23,132 nt of DNA from Clostridium sp. AM49-4BH (GTDB lineage Bacteria > Bacillota > Clostridia > Lachnospirales > Lachnospiraceae): the NCBI RefSeq assembly GCF_003478335.1, contig NZ_QUFB01000047.1, forward strand, positions 1 to 23,132, given 5' to 3'. A program made the position numbers and the translations under genes. How positions within the stretch are numbered: the stretch's first letter is position 1; the number at the start of each line of letters is the position of its first letter. This document shows, in pieces, positions 16,233-23,132 of the stretch. The notes beneath the pieces are model-generated. The model made no database searches, had not been told where the DNA came from, and was given only the letters and a program-made list of their open reading frames with translations.

Positions 16233-18161
16233 CTATACATGATTAAACTCACGTACATACTTTACAAATTCATGCTCCGGTAACGGTTTTGAATAATAAT
16301 ATCCCTGTAGATAATCCCCCTGCAGCCGCCTAAATATTTCAATATGTTCTTCGGTCTCAATTCCCTCTGCAATAACTTTCTTACCCTCATTTTTGATAAC
16401 CGGCATCAGATCATCCAAAAACTGATTGCCGCCTTCGCCATAAGACCATACCAGACTTTTATCAATCTTTACATAGTCGATTGGCAGCTCCAAAATACTC
16501 AAAAGAGTAGAACAGCCTGTTCCGAAATCGTCTAATGCCACCTGCATGCCAAACTTTCGAAGCCTGTCTAACGTACGCTCTACCGCTTGAGGATCCTGAA
16601 ATTCACTCTCTGTAATCTCCAAATGGATCCGTTCCACCGGAATGTCATATTCTGCAGCGATCTCAACAAAATCCTCTGTCAACCGCTCGTACTGACATTG
16701 TCCCGGCGAAATATTAACATTCATATATTCGATCCCATAATCAAAAATATGATTTTGACTGGCAAAAATACAGGCACGCCGGAAGATCAGCTCACCTAAT
16801 TTCAAAATACAGTGATTCTCTTCCGCAACATGAATGAAATATTCCGGATTGATAAAGTTGCCTTCCTGATCTTTCATTCTGCTAAGCACCTCTAGCGAAG
16901 TGATCTTATCCTGTTCCAATGAATATACCGGCTGCATATGAATTTCCATTCTTTGATCTAAGATAGCTTCTTCAATATAACGCAGCACTTCTCTCTGTCG
17001 TTCGGTTTCTGTCATAATATCATAACGCAGAGTGATCAACTCTCCCTGTTTATGATGCGCCTTGTGATCAGACCTTGCATAGTGGATCCATTGCACTAAT
17101 TTTTCAAAAGACGTATCATCGCCTTCATATGCCAACAAATAGTAGCAATAGTTCGTTTTGATCACTTCATCCTCAATCTCCCACCGTTTTGGCAGATAGG
17201 ATAAAAAGAGTTCATGCAGACGCTTGATCTGCTCTTTGTCTCGACAATGGACTGCAAAGGTCGAGGCACCAATGCGATACACCGTTGCCTCCCGCTTTGT
17301 CCCTGTATCACGCAGTATTTCAGATATATTACTTCTTACCTGAGCCAGATTCTCATACTGATGTATACGCAGCAAAGAATTGTATTCGTTAATACGAACC
17401 AGCAAAAAATTGGCCGGCTCCCGGTATTGTACGCATTCCCGCAATATGTCAAAAAAGGCTGTCTGATTAAATGCCCAAGTCAAACGATCCATGTAGAAAT
17501 CCGGACTCTGGAACAACAAAAAATACGCGAAGACGATAACTGCCAAGATGGGATACACAAAGCGGCAGCAAAAGATTCCAATGTGCTGCAGCCCAATTGC
17601 TCCAACAAACACTATATTACAGAGCAAAAAGAAACCTTTCTTCTGCTTGCCCATCTTTTTTTCATGCAAGAGCAGATAAATCATGGCACTCACCACATAC
17701 ACTACCGTGATTCCTTCGGTAATACCGGAAACCGAAATCCCATGAAAAACATACTTTCCATTGCTCCAAGAATTACTCTGTAAAAATGGAAGTACAAAGC
17801 AAACCGCAGCAAGCACCACCATCAAAATGCTCATTGAAAATATTTGCTTATTATGATAGTTCGTCAGATACGCCAAACTCAAGAAATACAGTACGTATAC
17901 TGCGATCAACAGATAATAAATACTGCCATCTAACGCATTGCATAAACGTTGTGTATGTACACTGCATGTTATCATTCCGCTATTGATCAAACCACATAGC
18001 CCATCAATAAGATTTCCGGCGATCAACAGACATACATTACATAAAAACAGATTGTTGGAACGCGTGCGCAGTCTCTTTTTGCCGACAATACAGCACAAAA
18101 GCAAGATCATTAACAACGAAGCTCCGATCTCATAATGCACATTATAAGGTATCATTTTCAT
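16233..18161 (-). CDS. Membrane c-di-GMP phosphodiesterase (intact EAL domain)
   Basis: The 642-residue protein has about seven hydrophobic segments in the first 220 residues, a degenerate GGDEF-like middle (FLLVRINEYNSLLRI...YRIGASTFAVHC, with no GGDEF signature), and a C-terminal EAL domain. The EAL domain keeps the metal and catalytic residues: Glu424 in LEVLSRM, Asn in MNVNISPGQ, Glu in LEITES, DDFGTG near 545, Lys in VKIDKSLV, Glu in AEGIETEEH and Gln in YLQGYYYSKPLP. It is therefore predicted to hydrolyse c-di-GMP to pGpG at the inner face of the membrane. The start taken is the ATG at 18161, 11 bases after AGGAGG; a closer ATG at 18170 is possible. It overlaps the degenerate EAL gene by 20 bp, so the two are coupled. 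Confidence 0.92.
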   Translation of the reverse strand: MKMIPYNVHYEIGASLLMILLLCCIVGKKRLRTRSNNLFLCNVCLLIAGNLIDGLCGLINSGMITCSVHTQRLCNALDGSIYYLLIAVYVLYFLSLAYLTNYHNKQIFSMSILMVVLAAVCFVLPFLQSNSWSNGKYVFHGISVSGITEGITVVYVVSAMIYLLLHEKKMGKQKKGFFLLCNIVFVGAIGLQHIGIFCCRFVYPILAVIVFAYFLLFQSPDFYMDRLTWAFNQTAFFDILRECVQYREPANFLLVRINEYNSLLRIHQYENLAQVRSNISEILRDTGTKREATVYRIGASTFAVHCRDKEQIKRLHELFLSYLPKRWEIEDEVIKTNYCYYLLAYEGDDTSFEKLVQWIHYARSDHKAHHKQGELITLRYDIMTETERQREVLRYIEEAILDQRMEIHMQPVYSLEQDKITSLEVLSRMKDQEGNFINPEYFIHVAEENHCILKLGELIFRRACIFASQNHIFDYGIEYMNVNISPGQCQYERLTEDFVEIAAEYDIPVERIHLEITESEFQDPQAVERTLDRLRKFGMQVALDDFGTGCSTLLSILELPIDYVKIDKSLVWSYGEGGNQFLDDLMPVIKNEGKKVIAEGIETEEHIEIFRRLQGDYLQGYYYSKPLPEHEFVKYVREFNHV

Positions 18162-20088
18162 AATGTACATCCCCTCCTCTCCGTCTGAGCCAGTCAATCA
18201 ACTCATCTTCTTGCATATACGGAGTCATCGACTCACCCTGCACGCCTGTCACGCCCATCTCCCGAAACGTACCAAGCGGCATACTGTAATCTACGCCATC
18301 CAGAAAAATCTGCCAATTCTGTCTACGCAGCATATGTACCAGATGCTTTAGCTCCATCTGACGATCCTGCATAAAACGTTTTGTCATGTTTTGATGAAAC
18401 TTTGCCATGTCAAACGGCAACGCTAACATATCTTTAAGGTTGCACACATTCATACCGAATTGATCCAACAATACAACAAATCCCTTATCGCGCAAATACT
18501 GAATATTTTCCTTCAGAATATTTTCCGGCAACGCCTGATCGACATTAATCTCAATAACTAACTGCTCCGGACGTATCTGATGAAACAGCAATATATCGCA
18601 ATACTGTTCGATCATTTCCTGTGAACTGATCTGCATCGTTGTCATACTAATATGAAGATGCCTGATACCCTGTTCAAAAATATAATGTTTCACAGCAAAT
18701 CCTATCACCCGCTCCAAGCAGTACAATGTAATTCGATTGCCATTGCCATTTTTCTCGGCAAGTCTCCATATATCACTTTCTTCCAAATAGACTCCGTCCG
18801 GCATAGCAAGCATAACCTTGATTGCCAGTCCGGCAACTTCTCCTGCCTCCGTGTCATAGATCGGCTGAAAGCGGAATAAAAACTCATCTCCGTTTGTCAT
18901 CTCGTTCAATCTGCTGACAGCTGACAATTCTCTCTGTAATAAAATCTTAATATCACCCTCGTAACAAAGTACCTCCTCTGAAATAGACCGTTCTAATATT
19001 ACACGCCGCAGTCCTTCCATGATCCGGTAAAAATCACCGGCATTATACTCCGCATCGATGAACTGTATCATATAAAGCCCGTAACTGACCGGAATATTTT
19101 GTCCGTTGATCCGAAGTACCTTCGGCATACTCTGCAGCAAATAACGACCTGCTTCCCACGCCTTACTATACGTTTTGAACACTACAACATACTCGGAATT
19201 ATGGAATTTATACACACCACGTGCTTTCGTTGTGCTTTGCAAATAGGAAGCAATACGATTATGAACTATCGACAACTCTTGCTCTGAACACATATTCATC
19301 ATACTGGACAGATTACGGATATTAACCGATACACAAGCAAAATTATCCTGATATCTTTCGTACTCTTCAACAACTTTCCGAAAGCCGATACGGGAAAAAC
19401 AGCGCATATTCTGTTCCAAATGCTGATCCGACATATGCATTGTAACATAGTACACAATAACGAGCAGTGACAAAATAAAGTAAGTAAGTCTCCAGCGCGT
19501 AGGTGTCATATATTGAAAATACATCGTTACCATAATGATCGGAACAGTCCATGTAAGAATAAGAAGCTGCTCTTTTGCAATCTTATGACGATATCGATAG
19601 AGGAAATATGCATCAGCCAGCATAAGTATTTCTGCACAGATCAATAACACTACCATGCCATAATGAATCTGGTATTGTCCTTTATGTAACCCATTATATT
19701 CAAAAAAGAAATGTGTCCATGGATTAGACAATAACGCAATATCAGCCAACAGGTCAAACACTAAAAACACTGCACTGATGCCTTGATAAAATACATTGGC
19801 ACATCCGAGCGTATTTAGTGTGTATTTATAAAACAACAGGCAAACCTGATATAGGCTAAGATTTACCACAGTGGCAACTACAGTTGCCATAAATAGAGCA
19901 TTGCTGCCTACAACATATACACACGAACGTCCTATAAGATCCACGATCACCGTACAGATCGTCATGATCACCAGTAAATTAAACGTTCGGTTTCTCTTGA
20001 TATCCAGCCATTTGTGACACGTATAGGACACCAAAATAAGTGCCAGTATCACGATCGACATCACCTCATAAGAAATTACATAATCCAT
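18142..20088 (-). CDS. Membrane protein with degenerate GGDEF and EAL domains
   Basis: The 648-residue protein has about seven membrane segments (1-225), a GGDEF-like fold without the signature (YKFHNSEYVVVF), and a C-terminal domain that follows the EAL fold from strand to strand but has lost its active site. ExLxR is replaced by IKVML, the Asn motif by HISMTTMQIS, EITES by IEINVDQ, DDFGTG by LDQFGMN, AEGVET by LDGVDY, and LQGYYFSKPL by VQGESMTPYM. It should not hydrolyse c-di-GMP. It may bind it, or act as a receptor or partner of the active EAL protein encoded immediately downstream with overlap; both roles are inference. The start follows GGGAG. The layout parallels the downstream gene, suggesting old duplication. 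Confidence 0.88.
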   Translation of the reverse strand: MDYVISYEVMSIVILALILVSYTCHKWLDIKRNRTFNLLVIMTICTVIVDLIGRSCVYVVGSNALFMATVVATVVNLSLYQVCLLFYKYTLNTLGCANVFYQGISAVFLVFDLLADIALLSNPWTHFFFEYNGLHKGQYQIHYGMVVLLICAEILMLADAYFLYRYRHKIAKEQLLILTWTVPIIMVTMYFQYMTPTRWRLTYFILSLLVIVYYVTMHMSDQHLEQNMRCFSRIGFRKVVEEYERYQDNFACVSVNIRNLSSMMNMCSEQELSIVHNRIASYLQSTTKARGVYKFHNSEYVVVFKTYSKAWEAGRYLLQSMPKVLRINGQNIPVSYGLYMIQFIDAEYNAGDFYRIMEGLRRVILERSISEEVLCYEGDIKILLQRELSAVSRLNEMTNGDEFLFRFQPIYDTEAGEVAGLAIKVMLAMPDGVYLEESDIWRLAEKNGNGNRITLYCLERVIGFAVKHYIFEQGIRHLHISMTTMQISSQEMIEQYCDILLFHQIRPEQLVIEINVDQALPENILKENIQYLRDKGFVVLLDQFGMNVCNLKDMLALPFDMAKFHQNMTKRFMQDRQMELKHLVHMLRRQNWQIFLDGVDYSMPLGTFREMGVTGVQGESMTPYMQEDELIDWLRRRGGDVHYENDTL

Positions 20089-20105
20089 CTTATTCTCCCA
20101 TGCCC

Positions 20106-20134
20106 CTCATCGTCCGGAAACTCCGGACAATGAG
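20106..20134 (-). other. Hairpin between the cyclase and degenerate EAL genes
   Basis: CTCAT, then GTCCGGA-AAC-TCCGGAC, then ATGAG gives a 13-pair stem in the minus-strand RNA, where the inner mismatch becomes a U.G pair. It is followed by GGGGCATGGGAG rather than a T-tract, so it is unlikely to be a full terminator. It lies 18 bases before the next start codon and could set relative expression of the two genes. Confidence 0.55.
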
Positions 20135-20160
20135 TCGCTACATTTCCATCATCTCTATCC

Positions 20161-22029
20161 TCATATATTAATTATCATCCTTCGGCGATAGATATGATAC
20201 TGATCTTTTCCGTTCGCTTTGGAATAATACAGAGCACAATCGGCTTGTGTATATAACTCCGTAAAGCTATCTCCCATATCCGGTGCATACGCTACTCCAA
20301 TACTGCTCGTGATCGATACACTGGCTGCATTGTCCGTATAAGTACGACGGTTGCCGGCACAGATTTCCTGTGCTTTCTTGCCGATAAACTCTAATAGTCC
20401 CTGCTCATCAAATGCCTGATAGGATACGCATACTGCAAACTCATCGCCGCCGAGTCTGCCAATGCAATCCTGATTCGCAAATACTTTATTAAGACATTGC
20501 GCTGTCTCTACGATCGCCTGATCTCCATAAATATGACCAAGCGTATCGTTAACATTCTTGAAATTATCCAAGTCGACCATATAGAAAATAACGTATTTAT
20601 CGCCTCGGTTTTTGAGCATTAAAGAAACACGTTTTTCCATTGTCTTCTTGTTGAGAACACCTGTCAACATGTCATTCTCAGCCCGCTGAACAAGCTCTTT
20701 CTCTTCGCTTAATTCCTCATCAACATTGACGATTTTACCGACGAACGATTCATTAGCGCCAAACTCATTACGTTCCAGTATACCGACAATACGATACCAT
20801 CTGTAATTTCCTTTGATGTTACGGATACGTACTTCTGTATTAAATTTCGTATCCTCTCCCTCCCAAAAGCTGCTCATGCGACCTCTCAGAGAATAATCAT
20901 CCTCATGGATCCAATCATATATATCATACACGGCTTCTCCGGAAAGTTTGCCGATCTCTGTTCCAATGATGCTCTTAACATCACCATAAAACTCCATTTT
21001 GTGTGGACGAAATGTCACCTGGAACGATACACTCTGATCACACTGCTCTAAAATGTTATGTCGCTCGTTTTCTGTGCGAAGCTTAATATTGCGTACCATT
21101 ATGTATGCAGACATAGCAAGAAATATCAAGATAAAGATCACAGATATGACGGTTAACACTATTGTACCCGTGCTAACCACACCGACCGTTGAGCCAAAGC
21201 TGTCCATCGGCATCGTCGTAACAGCGTACCAATTGTTGACACTAAGCGGTACGTACTGCGCCGAATATTTGACTCCGGCATGCTGATAGTCTACTGATGC
21301 GATCAACTGATTCTCCATGCGTTCCTCTAATTCATCCACCGAACTGACACCATCTAACACCTGACAGCTGTTCAAGTATGAGAAATGATTGCCACCACGA
21401 TTTTTCAACATGGATTCATAGTCGTTATCTCCAAGCACATAATCGCCTAATCCGTTGACAATACAGAGTGCACCGTCTCCTTTGTAATCCGCTTCATTCA
21501 AGACAGTCTTAATTTCCTGTGTCAAAATCCCTGCTGTAATCGTCATAACTGTCTTGCCGTTCTTTTGAACCGGTGCATAAAAGCGCAATACTTCCTTATC
21601 GTCCGTATCGACCTCTATCGACGGCGCTACAACATTTTTTCCTTGCATCAGCGTATCATAAAAGGGCTTGTCCTTAAGATTGTCTACCTCATAATTTGCC
21701 CCACAGATCTTCTTTCCTTCGTTGTTTAACAGGCATATTCTGCTAAATTCATTCTGTCCTACCAGAACTGTATGCAGATCATCAGGATCTGTGCTGCGAA
21801 GTTGCGCGATGCAGTCTGCCATTGTATTGAGCAGTTCCACTCTGTTCGTTAAATAAGAGTCAATATATTTGCCATAGACAAATGCGTTCATGCCCATGTT
21901 CTGCTCTGATAAGTTGCGCCGCACATTAACCACTTCACCGGCGATCTGAATGCCTGTAACAATTGACAAAATTAATGAGATAACCAGCACAGCAATGTAA
22001 ACCCATTCCAATTTAATATGCTTTTTCAT
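20161..22029 (-). CDS. Membrane diguanylate cyclase (dCache-PAS-GGDEF)
   Basis: This 622-residue protein is predicted to make c-di-GMP from two GTP. Order: membrane segment about 9-30; an extracellular dCache-type sensor domain about 35-280 (with the typical 'CLLNNEGKKICG' and 'VNNWYAVTTMP' strands); membrane segment about 283-308; a PAS domain about 330-440 (DWIHEDDYSLRGRM, YRWYRIVGI); and a GGDEF domain starting at DMLTGVLNKK with intact LGGDEF (526-531). The allosteric inhibitory site RxxD is changed to ANQD (518-521), so product inhibition at that site is not expected. The start ATG is 14 bases from GAGGAG, and a short upstream ORF with a better-placed site overlaps it. It heads the c-di-GMP gene group and has a strong promoter. 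Confidence 0.94.
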   Translation of the reverse strand: MKKHIKLEWVYIAVLVISLILSIVTGIQIAGEVVNVRRNLSEQNMGMNAFVYGKYIDSYLTNRVELLNTMADCIAQLRSTDPDDLHTVLVGQNEFSRICLLNNEGKKICGANYEVDNLKDKPFYDTLMQGKNVVAPSIEVDTDDKEVLRFYAPVQKNGKTVMTITAGILTQEIKTVLNEADYKGDGALCIVNGLGDYVLGDNDYESMLKNRGGNHFSYLNSCQVLDGVSSVDELEERMENQLIASVDYQHAGVKYSAQYVPLSVNNWYAVTTMPMDSFGSTVGVVSTGTIVLTVISVIFILIFLAMSAYIMVRNIKLRTENERHNILEQCDQSVSFQVTFRPHKMEFYGDVKSIIGTEIGKLSGEAVYDIYDWIHEDDYSLRGRMSSFWEGEDTKFNTEVRIRNIKGNYRWYRIVGILERNEFGANESFVGKIVNVDEELSEEKELVQRAENDMLTGVLNKKTMEKRVSLMLKNRGDKYVIFYMVDLDNFKNVNDTLGHIYGDQAIVETAQCLNKVFANQDCIGRLGGDEFAVCVSYQAFDEQGLLEFIGKKAQEICAGNRRTYTDNAASVSITSSIGVAYAPDMGDSFTELYTQADCALYYSKANGKDQYHIYRRRMIINI

Positions 22030-22039
22030 ATGCTATCAT
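22013..22039 (-). CDS. Possible 8-codon upstream ORF overlapping the cyclase start
   Basis: The sequence reads ATG ATA GCA TAT GAA AAA GCA TAT TAA (MIAYEKAY), in a different frame from the cyclase. Its ATG is 4 bases after GGAG, whereas the cyclase ATG is 14 bases away. Its stop lies 14 bases inside the cyclase gene. It could lower or couple cyclase translation. No protein evidence can be had from sequence. Confidence 0.35.
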   Translation of the reverse strand: MIAYEKAY

Positions 22040-22067
22040 ATAGCTCCTCTCGTGTTTTGCCACCCAA

Positions 22068-22126
22068 GTATATACATCCCCACATATATACACATTCTTT
22101 GTTACAGCTTCGACTTTACAAAGCTG
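22068..22126 (-). other. Structured 5' leader of the cyclase gene
   Basis: The leader of about 105 bases has two candidate hairpins: CAGCTT-10-AAGCTG (22105-22126) and GTATATA-10-TATATAC (22068-22091). A competing pairing, CTTTGT (22097-22102) with ACAAAG (22118-22123), shares bases with the first hairpin, so the two are mutually exclusive. I did not find the consensus core of the c-di-GMP-I riboswitch. A regulatory role is possible but not shown. Confidence 0.35.
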
Positions 22127-22141
22127 CACATAATTATTTAC

Positions 22142-22170
22142 AGTATACTCTTTTTCTGCGGTTTTGCCAA
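22142..22170 (-). promoter_or_regulatory. Promoter of the diguanylate cyclase gene group
   Basis: TTGGCA (22165-22170), a 17-bp spacer and TATACT (22142-22147) on the minus strand form a near-consensus housekeeping promoter. It lies between the terminator of the upstream membrane-protein gene and the cyclase. Confidence 0.8.
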
Positions 22171-22186
22171 TATGCATTGCAAGCCC

Positions 22187-22232
22187 GATAAAGAAAAAGG
22201 TTTCACAACGCCAGGCGCATCATGAAACCTTT
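22187..22232 (-). terminator. Intrinsic terminator of the small membrane-protein gene
   Basis: AAAGGTTTCA pairs with TGAAACCTTT (22196-22232, 10-bp stem). The loop contains an inner CGCC/GGCG pairing. On the minus strand the stem runs directly into TTTTTCTTT. It lies about 33 bp past the stop codon of the upstream gene. Confidence 0.85.
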
Positions 22233-22264
22233 GTATCACACTATATGTAGTTATTTCTCGCATC

Positions 22265-22927
22265 TCAGTCAATGTCTGCCCCCGACCTTTTCCATTCATC
22301 ATAATAAATATCTATATACGGACTATGGTTTGTTTTATCTTCATTCCACAATTTCTGAAATATCTGCACCCTGTCGTTTTTCCAGAAAACTTCGTAATCC
22401 GCTGGTCCAAATTTGTATTTCCTGACCTGCTTCAAAGTATTGTATCCTGTTTGGACATAAATAATGCTATGTTGCTTGCTTTCCTCTGGATTTGAACCAG
22501 AAACATACACTTCCTGTATACATAATACCCAATTCCCACCGGGCTCTTGCTGTTCATAACGGTAGAAATCACCAAAGCCATCATATGTTCCATCATTGTC
22601 CATGCTTTCCAGCCAGATTACAAAAGAAGTCCCTACAGCCACATGCAGGACAAACAACAATGCAAATAAAACAACGGTTCGTATTTTCTTTTTCCAAAAA
22701 ATAAAGAAAACAACAGGCATAAGGATAAAAAATATATACGCCCATAAATATACGCCAGACAAGTAGGTAACATGTTTGCCATAAAAACACTCTGTAAGTT
22801 TATTATAATGAACAACCTGCCGTTTCTGACTGACCCAAAAATAAAGACAGTCAAAAGCAAATAGAAACAGAACAAAACTATATGCACCCAAACAGCCTAT
22901 TTTCTTAATCTTGCCATTTTTTTCCAT
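22265..22927 (-). CDS. Small membrane protein of unknown function
   Basis: I do not recognise this 220-residue protein. It has three predicted membrane segments (about 11-32, 58-78 and 83-105), and the remaining 110 residues form a polar domain rich in Trp and Tyr (DGFGDFYRYEQQEPGGNW...VFWKNDRVQIFQKLWNE...YIDIYYDEW). That domain alternates like a beta-rich fold. With the N-terminus (MEKNGKIKK) inside, three segments would put the C-terminal domain outside. The start follows AGAAGG by about 11 bases. The gene has its own promoter and terminator, so it is a single-gene unit. Its upstream region is AT-rich. Nothing ties it to the c-di-GMP genes beyond position. Confidence 0.8.
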   Translation of the reverse strand: MEKNGKIKKIGCLGAYSFVLFLFAFDCLYFWVSQKRQVVHYNKLTECFYGKHVTYLSGVYLWAYIFFILMPVVFFIFWKKKIRTVVLFALLFVLHVAVGTSFVIWLESMDNDGTYDGFGDFYRYEQQEPGGNWVLCIQEVYVSGSNPEESKQHSIIYVQTGYNTLKQVRKYKFGPADYEVFWKNDRVQIFQKLWNEDKTNHSPYIDIYYDEWKRSGADID

Positions 22928-22949
22928 ATCTTTTTATCCTTCTGATTTC

Positions 22950-22969
22950 GTGTTGCCATAGTGTTGCCA
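22950..22969. promoter_or_regulatory. Operator-like direct repeat at the membrane-protein gene start
   Basis: GTGTTGCCA occurs twice, at 22950-22958 and 22961-22969, with an 11-bp period, which is about one helical turn. The pair lies just downstream of the -10 box (22977-22982), where a bound repressor could block transcription. No regulator gene is in view. Confidence 0.45.
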
Positions 22970-22976
22970 CGAGGGT

Positions 22977-22982
22977 ATTATA
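22977..22982 (-). promoter_or_regulatory. -10 element of the membrane-protein gene
   Basis: A perfect TATAAT preceded by TG one base upstream (extended -10). No good -35 is seen at the usual distance. The remaining 150 bases to the window end are AT-rich and show no gene. Confidence 0.6.
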
Positions 22983-23132
22983 ACATAAGTTAGCTTTTAT
23001 TTCATTAAGTTATTTTTATTATCTTCAATTTGGTTTATTTTTTGCCACTAATCAATATACAACCTTACTTTCTTTATCTTCTCTTGTTTTACAACGTACA
23101 GAAATTCTTGCAAAATATTTTTAATTTTTTAC

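Noticed and set aside
22040..22141. c-di-GMP riboswitch upstream of the cyclase
   Set aside because: The conserved core elements of the c-di-GMP-I riboswitch are not present in this leader.
22950..22969. Phage or integron attachment site
   Set aside because: There is only a short direct repeat with no integrase, tRNA gene or second copy flanking an insert; an operator is a simpler reading.

Overview
The window looks like a chromosomal segment of a Gram-positive Clostridia bacterium, most likely a Lachnospiraceae gut anaerobe. The clues are pyruvate phosphate dikinase, the single-chain alpha2-type glycyl-tRNA synthetase, a YqzL-like protein beside era and recO, a cytoplasmic GH3 glycosidase, an M16C peptidase, and GGAGG-type ribosome binding sites throughout. 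The assignment to a family is inference from gene content. No sequence search was possible.

Every confident gene is on the minus strand, so transcription runs from high to low coordinates. In that order the genes are: a small membrane protein of unknown function (22.9 kb); a c-di-GMP block made of a membrane diguanylate cyclase, a membrane protein with a degenerate EAL domain, and a membrane protein with an intact EAL domain; rhamnulokinase (rhaB) coupled to an M16C zinc peptidase; era, a YqzL-like ORF and recO; a decayed ABC-ATPase fragment that carries the glyS promoter; glyS with a good terminator; a GH3 beta-glycosidase; a bacterial-PH-domain protein; and ppdK with its own promoter and terminator.

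The cyclase has a strong promoter (TTGGCA-17-TATACT) and a structured leader. No clear terminator follows any gene from the cyclase down to recO, so read-through along this stretch is possible. Cyclase, degenerate EAL and active EAL proteins form a plausible local c-di-GMP synthesis, sensing and degradation unit. The link to rhaB and the peptidase may only be positional.

The most unusual feature is non-coding. Positions 1-1024 hold sixteen tandem units of exactly 64 bp, starting at the window edge, followed by a decayed seventeenth. The arms form hairpins whose sequence differences are compensated (GGTAGAG with CTCTACC, GGATAGAG with CTCTATCC, or G.U if the plus strand is the RNA). Two unit families are interleaved. 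Shorter minisatellites also occur: 44-bp units that begin in the last codons of era, 36/37-bp units that begin in the last codons of the M16C peptidase gene, and a 42-bp in-frame triplication in the GH3 gene. Repeated growth of tandem copies at or near gene 3' ends seems to be a trait of this genome.
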